Shown one piece after another: positions 36,941 to 50,500 of a stretch of 64,000 nucleotides of DNA; positions within the stretch are counted from its first letter, which is position 1; each line of letters opens with the position of its first letter. Source of the DNA: Pelodera strongyloides (taxonomy: Eukaryota > Nematoda > Chromadorea > Rhabditida > Rhabditidae). A program made the translations under genes and the position numbers. The notes beneath the pieces are model-generated. The model saw only the letters and a list, made by a program, of their open reading frames with translations. It did not search any database and was not told the DNA's origin. The DNA is taken from NCBI GenBank assembly GCA_036852015.1, contig JAANDG010000166.1, positions 186,001 through 250,000 on the forward strand, given 5' to 3'.

Positions 36941-38250
36941 CGTATCCTTTGGTTCGGTGTGGGACGATAGTCACTCCGTCCGACGTGTATCTTTACAGGA
37001 CCACTTACGCTCTCCGGTCGGTTCGTATGTTGGCCTGAAAAGAGGTACAACGAATACAATTACGTATGTGTGAAGGAAAGAGAGAAATTATGGAGAGAAG
37101 GCAGACTAGGTGAATTAGAACTGGGAATAATGTAAACTTGAAACTAACTGTAGTTCGTATGAAGTAGAGTTTGCACCGCTGACGAATATTCTGTAGAATC
37201 CGAGTTGTTTTTCACGAATCTGGAAACATAATAATAAATAGGCAAACCAACCCAGTATTACAGAGAATGTAAGCTGTAAGCCGTGCTTTCACGTATAAAT
37301 GTGAAAAGGTTAAACTTAAAAAAAAAAAGTCCCAATTTAAGAAAGAACTAATTTTAAGAACCAAAACCACTAACCTAATCCGGAGCCGACTTCAACTGAT
37401 CTAAATTAGCATTATCCTGCCTTTTATAGAAGTTTGTCCTGTTCTTAGTCAATTATGTTAATTTCGAGTTCAGCATCGACCAGAACTCCAAATATATACG
37501 CTTCGATATGTATTGTTATAAATAAGAATTCTTTTCGGAAACATTTACATACAGTAATCCAAAAGTGCAATCATGCCGCGTTATCGGCATACACTATCAC
37601 CCACGCACACAGAGTTCATGTTCTATAGGCGGACACAAATCTCGCTCAAATTTTATTCTTGTTCGGTGGAGAAAATCTCATTCAACGTAAACTCGAAATG
37701 ACAATCTCGTACAATACATTTCAAAGTTACACAATCCGTTCCCGAATGTTCAAGTAAAAAAGATAATACTATAAACTTTATTCCCATACGTCCATGCCGA
37801 TAATAAAAGAAAACAAAATAGATCTTCAACAGTTGATGGGTCACCATTGGTATTTCACATAGCACAAAAAAAACTATTCAGATCTGAAAGAAATGCTTAC
37901 TTCTAAAGTAAGACAACACCCAAAAAATGCTTTAAAACAACCATAAAACCCGTCATACAGTAGTCAGTAAGAATAAATTAGAGATTCAAAAGACCAATAA
38001 TAGAAAATATGGACAATAGAAAATCGGAAACCAAACCCCTAGTTAAGCAGTACCAATATAACAAGTGAATTCCCTTGCTTAAATCACTTACATCCCAATA
38101 AAATTAATCATAATTACATAACACACCAATACATCATTGGTCATTGGAGTCCAAAAACCCTAAAATACCAGTTCAAAAACAGTTATCCGAAATAAATAAA
38201 TATAAAAAAACCATAAAATCTCCCTAGATCTTTTACTTTTTCCATACTAT
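36941..38250. other. Intergenic, no gene recognised
   Basis: 3' flank of the minus-strand PIG-T gene. AT-rich, with no supported ORF or RNA. Confidence 0.5.
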
Positions 38251-41200
38251 CTACATACTATTCAGTTTCTCCAGTTGCTTTTCGATAGCACGTTTGATCT
38301 CATTCACACCTGAAAATACAAAATTTGTAAAGAAACACCAAAGATGGAAAACGAAATCTTTTGAATTTTACGTATGATTTATGTATGATCGAATTAGTTT
38401 TAATATTACAGGACATAACAGATATGCTCGCTCACAAAATAATGTAACGCGGCGACTACATCGCCGTGATCGCGCCACATCGCCAAGACACCGCCGCACA
38501 CGAACAATGATATTGATTTCATAGCAATACGCAACCGACTCACCCATATCATGGTAGTGTGCATAGGAAGCGAGTACAAGAAGTATCAAAAGAATAAATC
38601 TGATCATTCTTCTGATGAATGGAGGACGAGGAATCTCGCAGTTGACAGGCAACAACCTGCAATAAACAAATAAGCTTACAAATACCAATGGCGCAAATAA
38701 TGAATTAATTTATGAATCTTTCGATACGCTATTGCCAGTGCCACATGATCACTAAACTACGTGACCGCTATGAAATAAAAAAAAAATCATCTTTTTTCCA
38801 CCTTAGGCTTCATATTTCAAGTAAATATAACTTCTGATTTTTATCCTTTTTCGACCCGAGTTGTATACCCTCCATTCCATCCAATGGCAAAAATTTAAAA
38901 GAAACACAATATGAGTTTTTGTGCCAGAAATACAGATGGTCTCTCTAGATTTTTGGTCGTAATTTTCCATGCACAGCAACGAAATGTTTCACAACAAGAA
39001 TAGAAGCACAAGAAAACAAAATAGGCAGTAAATTATTAAAATAAAACCAACATCTTTGTGGAGAATGAATGCACGGGTCCAAAACAGAGTGAGATACCGG
39101 TCGCCACGAAACAAATCACATTGAATGGCATGCTGAAAGGAACAGTAACTAATAGTCAACTGTATGCAAGCGAGTTATTACTGTCTTCCGATCAGCCAAT
39201 ACCAGAATGATCAAATTTTAACTAATACAACCATCTTCCAGCCCAACCAATGATGATACGTGAGGTTTGGAATTATTGACAAACTTTAGATAAAAAAATA
39301 TGATAAAGCTTGGTCACCTAAAATCTGGAACTGGTAGCGGTACCAAAAGTACATTCGAGTGAAGGAGAATAAAGTGAGGACTTTTTGCGGTCGAATTTCT
39401 ACTGATCCTAAACAAATAGTATGTTATTCATAAATATCAGATTAAGATAACATCCCGTGTTTACAACTTCGGTGGGGGGGAATGTTTGAGAAAGAAAATC
39501 TAACTATGGAGGTTTCTCCTTTCCTTTCCCTAGTATTTCATTGATATACATTTGGTAAAAAAAAACGTAGCAAAAAAAATAATAACATAGTTTGCGGTTT
39601 CCTCACAATTATTGCACAATAGATATATTCAGAACATTCCCACAAACCAAAAAAATTAGGATAAACTCACGTCTCAAATGCTGTCGCCTGATATGAACCG
39701 GGTACTGTAGACTCAATTCCGTGCACTTTCAAGAGGGCGCCCGGAATGTAGAGGCCGTGATTAGCATCCGGAGGGTATTCGGCCATTCTAAACAAAGATT
39801 GTCATAATAATTTGATGTTTCCTTTCGCACAAAGAACATGATAAGAACAGGGTAAAAGGGACAACTTAAAAGTGAAAAAAGAATCCCAAACTAACCAAAA
39901 GCAAAGTTGTTCGGTTGTTCCTTAGAGCTAAACATCTTTAAACGAGCAGCCAGTGACACGCACTTTTTTGAACTCCTGTCCGCTCACTTACACTTTTTCT
40001 TCCCACACGTTGTGACTTGTAACTATCTATAATTATCTAATTATATCCCTTTATGTAATTACACTATCAACCAACCTCAAGAAAGCCTTCTCGAATTCCA
40101 CCTGAATACTACATTCTGTATTCTTTTCTAGTCCCATTTGCACTTCCAAAAGGGCAGGTCGTTTCCGAGCAATTGCTGGGGACCAATCACGTTTCGAAAC
40201 ATTGCCTGTCACCTGGAAATAATCGATTTTTTATTGTTATTATTAGCGCAGAGGGAAACAAGTATAACGCAGAAACACTGCGTTTCCAAAAAAAAAATAT
40301 TTTGAAATTAAATCAAGTGAAAATCCAAGATAAAAATCAACTCACTTCTTTTCCATTTTCATGCTTGCATTTGATGGAAATTGTATGGTAATAAACACGA
40401 AGCCACCAAGGAAGAACCTACAAAAAGCAGTCAAAACCAGTTCTATAAAATCTTATAAAAAAAAACACATTAAACTATTTTTCAATATTTCATTTTTCTG
40501 TAAATATAAATACCAATTCACATGGTAAAAAATAAAAGTGTATTTTTCTGCAATGCTAAATACTATTAATAAAGATGTCAAAACCATGCTATATTAGGGA
40601 AATTGTAAATTACTAAATTACCTGCGAATAGACAATCTTCCTATCATTAGGGGAGAAATTACGGATAACCGTCAATAATCTACCAGAGAACTGGTCCGTA
40701 CCGCCCAATGTTGACGAGATACTGTAATACGATAATTAGGGTAATTACCTATAATTAGATACCTTGCCTTCTCAACACAAATACTAATTAGAGTGACGTT
40801 TGCTATTGGAAACAATATTATATTTGTCCATTGCGAACTGTGCTCGGGTGCCGCGATTATTAGGCAGGGAACAAGAGAGCGGCCACGGATTCGCGGCAGT
40901 CCGGCACTTATTTTGAAATCCGAAAAAAAAAGAAGAAAACCCCCACCTAATTTCTCCCTTATTTCTCACATTGTTCATATCGAGTACTGTGTTGGGGTAG
41001 ATTGCCTGAAACACAGAAACTAATGTTCATAGCCTAGACAGGACTTGAACTCCGGTTGATTTCATGAGCAACTGCAAGGCTCTAACCACCTGCGCCATCA
41101 TGACGCCTCAGACTTCAGTTGAAAATCAGAGCATACCTGTACATCCGCCGAAGCCTTGCCATCGAGTAGTGTCTGCGTCTCATAAACTGCCCATTCTCTC

Positions 41201-44200
41201 TTCCCAGTCTTGTAAACATTGGCTGGTTGAGGAGTAAGTTCAATTCCCTAAAAATCATAAACAGTGTCCTCATTAAAAATAAGAACAAAATAGTAACTAT
41301 CGCGCGCGTTAGCACTCACGAATAATTGTTAGCACTCGCGAAGTATAATTGGAATAAATTGTTCCCCTCGCTTATAAAGACTGCCGCAGCTCGAATTACA
41401 CTATTCTCATGTAAAATAAAAGTTTTCATTCGTAAAGTTTTTCATATACATTGCAGACCTTTCATAAGTATGGAAAGACGCCTCAGGCGGCGTAGCCGTC
41501 TGGAACTTGCTTGATATTCTATGTACGCATAAAACTACGGTAACTGCACGGGGTGGAACGTTAGGCACGGAAAGCACTAGTCATACATTGCCATATAGAG
41601 ATTACGCAGTTTGTCACCACATTCCGTATTAAACAAGCGAGCCGGATCAAACTACGTATCAGCATACATACTTGTAGTGCTCGAAACATCATCATCCTTA
41701 TATGCACACTGGGTATGATCATATCATTATCATTATATATCACTGCCTATGCCTACCTACCTCGTCTTTTTCAACAATCACCCTCGATTCGTCAGCAACA
41801 GCACACTGTCCTGCCAGATCTCTTTGGAATAAGGTGTCCAGAGACCAATCTAAATCAATATATTAGCATATTAATCAATTAGAAAGCAACACTAAACAAT
41901 AATATTATCATCAGTTTACAACTCACCGCCATGTTTTCGGAATTAGCGACATCCCCCTACAATATACAACAAAAAGCATTCCAAATGCTGTACCGTCACG
42001 ATTGCAATAATAAATATACAAATGTCAACTCCTACGTACCCAATCGTCTACTTTGCAGAGGAATGTCGAATAGAACAGTCACAAAGAGCTCAAGCCGGAA
42101 GAACTGACGGCCAGCCTGCAAATAAGTCAATTGCACTCATTTGTAATTTGTTTCCATTACGATCAACTCTCTCTTGTGATTGTTTCAATAAACAAAACAA
42201 CAAACCTAAAGCTATAAAGTTCACGGTAGATGTTCCACATTAGTGTTTTCATCTAACTATGTGTCGTTTCTCGGCTGACTATCTGACTAAACGCTTGTAT
42301 GGGTAATATAGGGGACCATTAATAATATGATCATTTAGTGACAGCTAACGATAAGCGCAACACAAGTATACAACAGATAATAAGCTGCGCAAGTAATGTA
42401 GTTTACCGTACTCTATAGCATACGCTTACGTAAGACACCCTACCTATTGCTAAAGTCTAACTTAAATGTAGAAAGCTCCCCCTCCTACACTGGTGCTGGG
42501 TATCATTCAACGGATTCGATTCTACACGCTCATTATGGCATATTGCAAAATAGATCAAAAGCTCAAACAATCATCCCAATACGGTGAGTACAAAAACTAC
42601 AGTGACTACCCAAAGTAAATGGACAAGTAGTGTAAAACTTTGTAGAGCGGATGCAATCTCTCGTTTTCATATTAAGGAACAACAACTACTAGAAATATGA
42701 AGTGTGCATACGGACAGCAGCACATTAAAACAAAGGATAGAATATTGTTTAATTACATAGAAATACACCGACTTTCCAATTATCGCGTCGCGTCACTTGT
42801 ATAGCTTAAAAAGGGGAAGTGCTGCGCTTGGCAACATACAACGAATTAAAAGTGTAAAGACTAACTCGGTCATACAATGAAGCCTATAGAATATATAAGC
42901 TCCGTGCGCATGGGTAAAAAACGATAAAAACTTTTTTTTACAAATCCATTCCATAACAATACATAACTACTCAAACCTTTTTCAATGTTCGTTTACAATT
43001 ACATTTGCATTTGTAATCCTACTGAAACATTAGATGTTGCTATCGAAGCTTACTTCACGAAAATAGAGAATTTGGAAAAAGATAACAACTATTCTGCTTC
43101 ACAAAACATATCGGCACCGAAACAAATGTCATAGAACCCTTAACCTACAATGAGAAACTCCGCAAAAATGTTGCCATCTTCATTATGGAGAAGCGGATCA
43201 AGTCAAAAGTAAAGTTCACAGTATTGAGATTCGATGTGCTCTTTTCACATCTGCTGCCACATAACCATACGGGTAAAAAAAGGGCTCTCGGATCAAACCC
43301 AAACTATGTTAGCGCTCTCGCGCTAACAAAGGACTTCTCAACAACAACAAAAAAAAACATGCGCCGTTGCCTTGCTATGTAAACAGTACACTTACGCTAT
43401 CAACGAAAAAATAGTTGTTTGGCAATACATTTAGAGTAAACAACTCTCTTACTCTAAGAACATCAGTGACATTCAAAACAAAGTTATTAAAACAAATACA
43501 TCCAAAAAATTTGTTTGCTTTTCGCTCCCTCAAAAAAAAAATACCATACGACAGGACAAATAAACCAACCGTATTTAAAGCCACTCCAAAACATTGAACA
43601 ACATCGGATTTCCTTCTAAACGCGCCTACCTAGTCTTACAAAATTCTGTCAGTAGACCAAATTCGCTGCATGTGCACGTAAATTTTTTAACTTCACAATT
43701 TTACTATAATATACCTTCAATACCTTATACCTGGAAGATTTCAAATTATTACATATCATTCATCAAACTTGTGCTTTATCCCGTTTCAGAAAACAAATAG
43801 ACATGCGCATTCTTATTCTCTTTCTCCTCTGCCTCACAATCGTCTCTGTCAGCGCATCAATCTCGTGCGGCAACATGAAAAAGGACCCGGCTGGCTCTAG
43901 ACTGCTATGCGTTGGCTCCTGCTCTGTACAGGTAAACTTGGATTCTATTCGAATTCTCGACGCAATGAGAAGTTCGCAAACTTGAGTAAACAAACATACA
44001 ACCGCAGTAGAGAAAGCTTCTAACTTAACAATACCTTGTTATTCCGAGGACAAAAGACCAAAGATAACGAGAGACGAAAGAAGTGAGATATATGGGAGAC
44101 ACAGAGTGAGATGATAGCCAGAAACTCGAGTGGTGCGCGTGGCGAGCACCTGGCGCGAATGTTGTGCGGCAAGGTTAGACGCAACAGAGTTCGTGCCATC

Positions 44201-46550
44201 AAATATAAACATCGAAATTCTCCACGGCGCATTGTAAGACTCCCATTTCACATAGAGATAACTCGTTTCCTATTCAGAACTGTGCCACTGGTAATTGCGT
44301 GCTTAGTGGTGGACAGCCCATATGCAAATGCGATCGTTGTGGCAATGGAAGCAATCACGGAATCCACATCGGAGTTGGAAAAAGAAAGTAAATTCAAACA
44401 AATGAAACAATTAACTGCTTACTAATAAACCGTTATACCAGTTGATAGAGCAAGGGGCGTATCTATATTTTGCGTATAACGGTAGACGGGACTATAGGTG
44501 CGCCCGGCACAAAACGGCGCGCGGCAAGAGCGCGGCGGACGCCTGGCGAAGGCTGGGCGCAAGAAAAACTCTGCAATATTTGAGAAGTAAGTTGTTAACC
44601 AACCTCCTCTACTGGGTACAACTGAAGTCCGAGCGAGTGATACGCAGCCGCATACAACTTTAGTGGGTTGAGTAGTGTGACTAGTCCGTTCTAAAACATA
44701 CAATAAACAGTACAGGGATCGAACTTGCAGAGCGCTCATGGCTGATTCCACAGGCATACAAACTACAAAAGATTAAATGAATTTACATAAATAAGGTAGT
44801 AATGTTCAACACGGCCAACCTGTTTACAAGGAAGCAGCTTTCTCCATGGTGTTAGATTCTCAGTGCAAACGGTCTCGCGTGCCAGATGCGCCGCACGGAC
44901 TTGGTAATCCGAAGAAGGTACTTTCAATCCTAAAGTTTCAATGTTTGAGGTAAGCAACAACTAAAGCGAATTGGGTTCTCGAAAAGAAAATTATTGAGCA
45001 ATTATCATGGGCATGCCGCTCTCACATACTCTGTTTTCGTGAAAGAGACAACTTAAACTACTCACACATCTGCTCAGATCCAGCATCAATTTACAAATTA
45101 ATATTCATTGTCAAAATTTTCCATGCATTTGTAATGAGATACTGCATATATTACAAAATATTTCTAAGATATCAAAGATAAATCTTCAAAACAAGTTTAC
45201 CTCGCGGTTTAAACATCTCGGCTGGTTCGTACGTGAGACTGGGATACACATCGACAAGAGACGTGCAGAAAGCACCATTCAGAGAGTTGATCATATAGGA
45301 CCACTTTTCATCGACACTGAATGAGTGAAGTATTATATACTGTAGTCACTAAATAAGGACAAAGCTCACGGACGAAAGACCGAGTAGTCGTCTCCTGGCA
45401 TCTCATAGTCGTACTCTTATTTCTGCCCAATCAACACCTTACCCTTGCATTGAATCTATACATTTCCAACTTTAGTCTATCTTTATAATGTTTTTGGAAC
45501 TTACTCGGTTCCATTCGACTTTATCCACGCGTGAATCTCGGCTCCCGTAGTGGATGAAGGCTGCGGAGGGAGTCCGTAAGCCTGAATACACCTAGTCACC
45601 TAATGTGAATGAAACAAGAAATGTCCATAAATTCCTAGCTTCCTTTTTAAGTTCTGAGCAAATCTCCTAAACCACCCCCCGATGTCGTCTTATTTGGAAC
45701 CAACATTCTCGATGTCAGTCTGTATCTGTGTGGAAGGACCACCCATGGTGCCTATTCTGTGGACCACCCACGATGTCATATTGTGTGGACCAACCACAGG
45801 GTCTTCATAAGATCCTATACCTTACAGCATCTTTCATCAGTTACTGCATTAGACCCAGGACACTCTGTGTTCTTTGCCTTTAGTACCTCGACTAGGAAAT
45901 GGGGTATTTTTGACAACGAATGGATACCACTGATTTACAAACTAAACCCCACCTCACTCCTCCAAACACCTTGTGTGAGTGTCAACGAGAGTTCCCACAA
46001 TTGATACTTATTGACCATTTCACCAATAATCCGGGGGAAGAGACCGTAATCAGGACCTGAACGCGTGGCTCAATAACATAGCTCTTTCATTCACACATAC
46101 AATCAATCAGACACGATATCAACATGCAAAGGGCCCGACAGAATTACCCGCACCCTATGCAAATTGTGGTTTGGCACCTTTAAGCCTAATTTTGAGTGTT
46201 CTCCTTGACGTCATTGCGTACTATTCGTAGTCGGACACCCTGTACATGAAACGAAATATCAGAACAGGTGCTAATTCCGGTGGTAAAACTAGTGACAGTA
46301 GCGCAATGTTTCAAATCACTGCCAAAATGCTAGCGTAAAACATTCATCCACTAGAAAGCGTATGATGGAAAGCCGACTATTAAAACTAACCAAGGTCCAA
46401 ACTGTCGCTCTCGGTGACAAACTTGAATTGGGCTAGTTGATTGTCCGATAGCATCCTCGTGATTGTTAGTTCTTCTGTAAACTTTTCAGCAACGACCAAA
46501 AGACCGAATAATGAGGCGAATATATAGACCACCCATATCCGTGGCGTCAT
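38251..46550 (-). CDS. GPI transamidase subunit PIG-T, 18 exons
   Basis: PIG-T (Gpi16) is the lumenal subunit that stabilises the ER complex attaching GPI anchors to proteins. Exons, 5' to 3': 46550-46391, 46068-45953, 45599-45505, 45316-45201, 44929-44820, 44690-44604, 42115-42040, 41849-41761, 41247-41137, 41005-40785, 40721-40622, 40417-40346, 40212-40076, 39787-39671, 39407-39318, 39132-39052, 38656-38544, 38309-38251. All phases close (1950 nt, 649 aa; the human protein is 578). Visible marks: N-terminal signal peptide (IWVVYIFASLFGLLVVA), EELTIT, the near-invariant VCTENLTPWRKLLPC, a LPWWLRVYYHT block, the AEYPPDANHGLYIPG block, and a membrane segment after PDFSMPFNV. A second hydrophobic segment (IRFILLILLVLASY, about 611-624) is near the C-terminus. 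Exon 41005-40785 is unusually long and its 3' end and a possible 63-nt internal intron are uncertain. The AG directly before ATG may be a trans-splice acceptor. Confidence 0.92.
41036..41105 (-). mobile_element. tRNA-like SINE fragment in PIG-T intron 9
   Basis: Minus strand: GATGGCGCAGGTGGTTAGAGC is an A-box region and AGTTCAAGTCC a B-box. Acceptor ends do not pair, so this is not called as a tRNA gene. Confidence 0.55.
42116..43786. other. PIG-T intron 6, unannotated part
   Basis: The largest PIG-T intron (42116-44603). This part has no supported feature apart from a short GTTAGCGC/GCGCTAAC hairpin at about 43309-43328. The defensin gene lies further left-to-right at 43803-44391. Confidence 0.5.
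43787..43788 (+). promoter_or_regulatory. Likely SL trans-splice acceptor of the defensin gene
   Basis: CCCGTTTCAG ends 14 nt before the ATG at 43803. A good nematode 3' splice site with no upstream coding exon fits spliced-leader addition; a 5' UTR intron is the alternative. Confidence 0.55.
43803..44391 (+). CDS. ASABF-like nematode defensin (antimicrobial peptide)
   Basis: Exons 43803-43931 and 44278-44391 joined at a phase-0 intron (CAG/GTAAAC ... TATTCAG/AAC) give an 80-aa precursor. Residues 1-18 are a signal peptide (MRILILFLLCLTIVSVSA). The mature part has eight Cys at 22, 36, 40, 45, 50, 59, 61 and 64. Spacing C-x3-C, G-N-C and C-K-C matches the cysteine-stabilised alpha-beta fold, and the stretch QNCATGNC followed by CKCDRCGNG is the hallmark of nematode ASABF/ABF peptides, which kill microbes, mainly Gram-positive bacteria, in the pseudocoelom and gut. 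The tail ends in basic GKRK. An AATAAA at 44424-44429 follows the stop. The gene lies wholly inside PIG-T intron 6 on the opposite strand, so its expression is presumably independent of its host. It is easy to miss because each exon is short. Confidence 0.9.
44470..44565. repeat. Short GC-rich island in PIG-T intron 6
   Basis: GCGCCCGGCAC, GGCGCGCGGC and GGGCGCAAG motifs, resembling the GC-rich dispersed repeat. It lies between the defensin poly(A) signal and PIG-T exon 6. Confidence 0.5.
45663..45790. repeat. GACCACCCACGATGTC motif cluster in PIG-T intron 2
   Basis: Four imperfect copies of a unit built on (G)ACCACCC--GATGTC. It is the reverse complement of the minisatellite at 49487-49720. 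Confidence 0.65.
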
Positions 46551-47564
46551 CTACAAAAATGAAGTATGTTGGTGAATACATTAACCTACATTTGAACTAC
46601 AGTAAGTATAGAACATACACTCATAAACTCGTGGCCGCATGGTAAATTAGAAACGTATAACGTATTAACAAAATTAAATATATACCCTCTCCAGTGGCTA
46701 TTCACCAAATAGCTAAAGCCTAACCATCTTACATTCCAACAAAATCTCCCAAAAAAAGATAAATACGCGGCTTTCGAACCTCTACAAAATCAGAATGAAA
46801 CTCCCTATCAAAGAAAAATTTATTCACAATCTTACTACATATACATACATATACGTCTATTCAATGATATGCACAAATGTTAAGTACAGTAAGACAACAA
46901 CATAAAACTCAAAGATTGGCACGTTGCAGAGAGGCACACGTTTTACAGACTTAATGCTAAAACATTACTGATTACTAAAAGCATTCACCGGACTGGGACA
47001 ATTCGAAATCATAACTGTGAACAAGTCATTGAATTAAAAAAAAAGCGAAGGACAGCGAATCGCAAAACAGTAACTAACCACATCAACATCCGTCTTGGAG
47101 AAATCATAACTGGCTCAACTACAAATACAAACAAAGCACAATAAAAAAACACACTACCAAAAGCACAAGCACCTAAAAGATCGGCAAGTAAAATACTACT
47201 AGTCTGCGAAATAAGCCCTAAAACCGTTTAAATGAAATACATTCATGATTTTTATATAAATGCAATATAACTATGTACAACAAACGAAAACGTGTGTGTG
47301 TGACGATTGTATGTCTAAATAAAGTGGTCTTTCATACATATAAAACTTTGTACAATCTGAGCCAGAGCCTACGGTAATAAAGGACATAAAGGTACGCGAA
47401 ATGGTACGAACGTATTAGTATCCAATAATCCAATAAAATGCGCAGGGTAAAACCAGTATATTAGTCTCTCGTCAGTTTGACAGAATGAAATTAGGGTACT
47501 AATTTATTGTCTGATACATACAGTAAACCCTACAAATCCATTAATCCATAAATTCCTAAATACT
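46551..47564. other. Intergenic between calpain-7 and PIG-T
   Basis: About 1.0 kb between two co-directional minus-strand genes. On the minus strand an AATAAA (complement of TTTATT at 47503-47508) lies about 57 nt after the calpain-7 stop and is its likely poly(A) signal. TTTTTGTAG immediately before the PIG-T ATG (46551-46559) is a likely splice or trans-splice acceptor. No gene seen. Confidence 0.6.
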
Positions 47565-50500
47565 TCACTGAACCCGTTTCATAGTGAATACACAGCTCGC
47601 CTCAACAGTCAATATAAAAGGACCCTCCAGCTTCGGCAGGAACGTCGCCGGTCGGATAGCGTACACTCCCGCAGGGACTGATTCCAATGCCAGTACGGTA
47701 TAGCCAGGCCTGAACAAAGGATGATGCACACCACAACTAAGGCACTCCGCTGCTTCTATGGTATAAATAGTACACTCCAACTAAGAGACCCCCGTCTTCT
47801 CATAAAGGCTTACAATGTATGGGTTCTACCTATACTCGAATTTGCCTCATGTGTTTGGAATCCATACTTATCGATCCATATAAAGCAACTGGAAGATGTA
47901 CAGGCTACAATTACGTGGATCATTTTCAAAAAATGTGCAAAACCAGGTATTATTATTCCGAAATACTCTGAACGGCTCAAGATATTGGGTCTAAAAAGTT
48001 TACAAGAACGGCGCATTCACAAAGATCTCATTACATCTTTCAAAATCATAAAGCGTGAGGTGGATATAGATAGTAGTAAATACTATGTGTGGAGGCCAAT
48101 GAGCAGATCAAGCTACTTTAATCTGAGTATTGAATTCAGTCGCAAAAATGTCAAATTTCACTCTTTCTTTATAAGAACGGCGAGGTGGCTTTCAAACGCA
48201 AATTTTCCGCTAGACGCGCTAGTGTCACAAAATTCTCATGTCTTTAAGAAAAAACTGAAAGCAATTGATATCCTTGAATGTCTCGGAGTTGAAAAAATGG
48301 AAAACATTATCTCTGTTAACCGTTGATTCATTTAGAATACGCTGACTATCAATTAGTGGAATTTACAGCATGCTGGAGCGACTATCGGCAACAACGGGAT
48401 AAATCATAATTCTTTCTTTTCTTTCCATTTATATTCACTTGCCTTTTCAAAGACACCAATTCACTAATGCAGCACCATGTGCATGTATGCTCAAGCATAT
48501 ACGGGCTTATACGTTACACTCTTGAAGAATAATAAGAAGGAGGTTCTACATAAACAGTTAACCCTTTTATTATACATTTATAAGTTGTTTAGCTACGTAG
48601 CGCATGCGGACTCCTGCGGGTGGAGGGTAGTGACGATGCTAGGCCCCTACTTCACTTGTGTGATGGCCCTGAGAACGTATTTGCTTGTTGATTACTGTGG
48701 TTGTGTACTTTTATGTGTTGCACGTTTAGGTTTGTTGAGAACGTGAACACGTAGTTCTTTTGTTGAGGTAACGTGGCTAAATTAAACTAAAAACAAAATA
48801 CGGGTTGGCTGTGTATGTGGGACCAAATTCTTTGTTTCGCTTTCAACATTTTCTTTGTGAACTCTTGTGGATTTACATCTATATACATATACTGTTGGTG
48901 GAATTATTTCCAAGTATCTATATTATCTACTTTGATTTTTTCTTTTCATCGTCTCTCACGGCGTTGCGCTCTTTTAATGAGTATAATAAATATTCAATAT
49001 TAAGGATCCAACGCAGGAGTATATTTGATATACACTAGTGACTGAAGGCCAAAAAAAAACGAGTACATGTGTGTCGCGGCGTACAAAATTACACAAACAC
49101 AATATAACTATTAACAGTTCAATGAAAAAGATTAACTGGTGATACTCCCACACGCTTCGCACTCGAGACTGATATAATGATAAGGCTGTAAGGAAGTGCA
49201 AACCGTAGAATCCAGAAACTAATGAAAAGACTCATCATTTTATCTTATGAAAAGCAAAACGGAAAAAAACCCTACCTGAAAGAACCGGAACTCGCCCGTT
49301 TGAATTCTTTTCCCTCGCGGGCCGAAGAAATCTGCCATACATCAAAGCCAACCGAGTATTGCTTGGGACCCTAAAGTGACAAATAAAATCAAACTGCTTG
49401 AAACTAACACATTCTACATAAAAATACCACATAAAGGCATGAAATATTTTTCGAAACCAGCACCGTCAAGGTCAGGACGACCATCGGAGGGTCCACATAG
49501 TTATGACATAGTGGGTGGTCTACAAAAGAAGACAGCGTGGGTGGTCCACACTCCACACAAGATGACAACGTGGGTGATCCACATAGGAAAACATCGTGGG
49601 TGGTCGTCAAAGGACGTCGTGGGTGGTTAGCACATTGCGGATAGCCCACATTGGATTGGACGACATCGTGAGTGCTCCGCGTCCGCACATAATAAGACAT
49701 CGTGGATGGTCCAGAATATACATATGGGTAAAAAGTGATCAGTTCCCCACTCACCTTTAATTCTATCAACAGCGCATTTTCATCACTGATCTCATCGGTT
49801 GAAATGTGATACACTGGGTTGTTTCTGAAAATAGGAAAATACATCACACGAAACACAAAAGTTACTATGAAACTCCGTGGGCGTACCGTAAAAGTATACT
49901 GTAGATCAAACATATTGTTCTGATCATTTGAAGCCTGACAATTACATGTAACATTTCAGAAGATACGACCATCAAAGCTTCAAAAGTCTCAATTCTTTTT
50001 TAAAAAAAAAGCCATAAATATAAATACTCACGCCACAGTTTCCCGAGATTCCGCATTTCCGCAACCGCCTGCAGTTTTCGCGTCCCATTTTCCAGTTTCC
50101 TAAACAAATTCATGTTATCAAGCAGCAGTTGAGCATTCACGGGAACAAACTAAACGCTTACGATATGCTCTAAATCAACAAAATATGAAGAACAAGCATT
50201 AAGCATCTAATATAGATAAGAAACACCACTCAAGGACAAGAAAATGAAACACTAACCACTTTCTTGTGCTTATATGGAATTTTGACCGGTGCCAAAGTGA
50301 ACTCCGCAGTCGAGAAAACTCGCAGTGTGTAGTAGATGGTTGTTGATTTTTCGTACTGAAAGTGGAATATATGATATACATATTCTTCATTGGGATGGAC
50401 CGATGGACCTTAGACAGTATATGATTTCACCCAATTGCGACTTACGTAGCAATTGATCTACGGCTAGGGCCGGCTCGAGAAGAAGCTTTTACTAACTGCA

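Noticed and set aside
41115..41315. Basic minus-strand ORF over PIG-T exon 9
   Set aside because: Wrong frame; the phase-0 reading of exon 41247-41137 matches PIG-T.
41910..41955. Extra PIG-T exon after TTGTAG, ending at GTGAG
   Set aside because: Introduces a stop in the required phase; exons 7 and 8 join directly in frame (phase 1).
44111..44425. 104-aa ORF covering the second defensin exon
   Set aside because: Different frame; the in-phase splice at 44278 gives the conserved Cys pattern.
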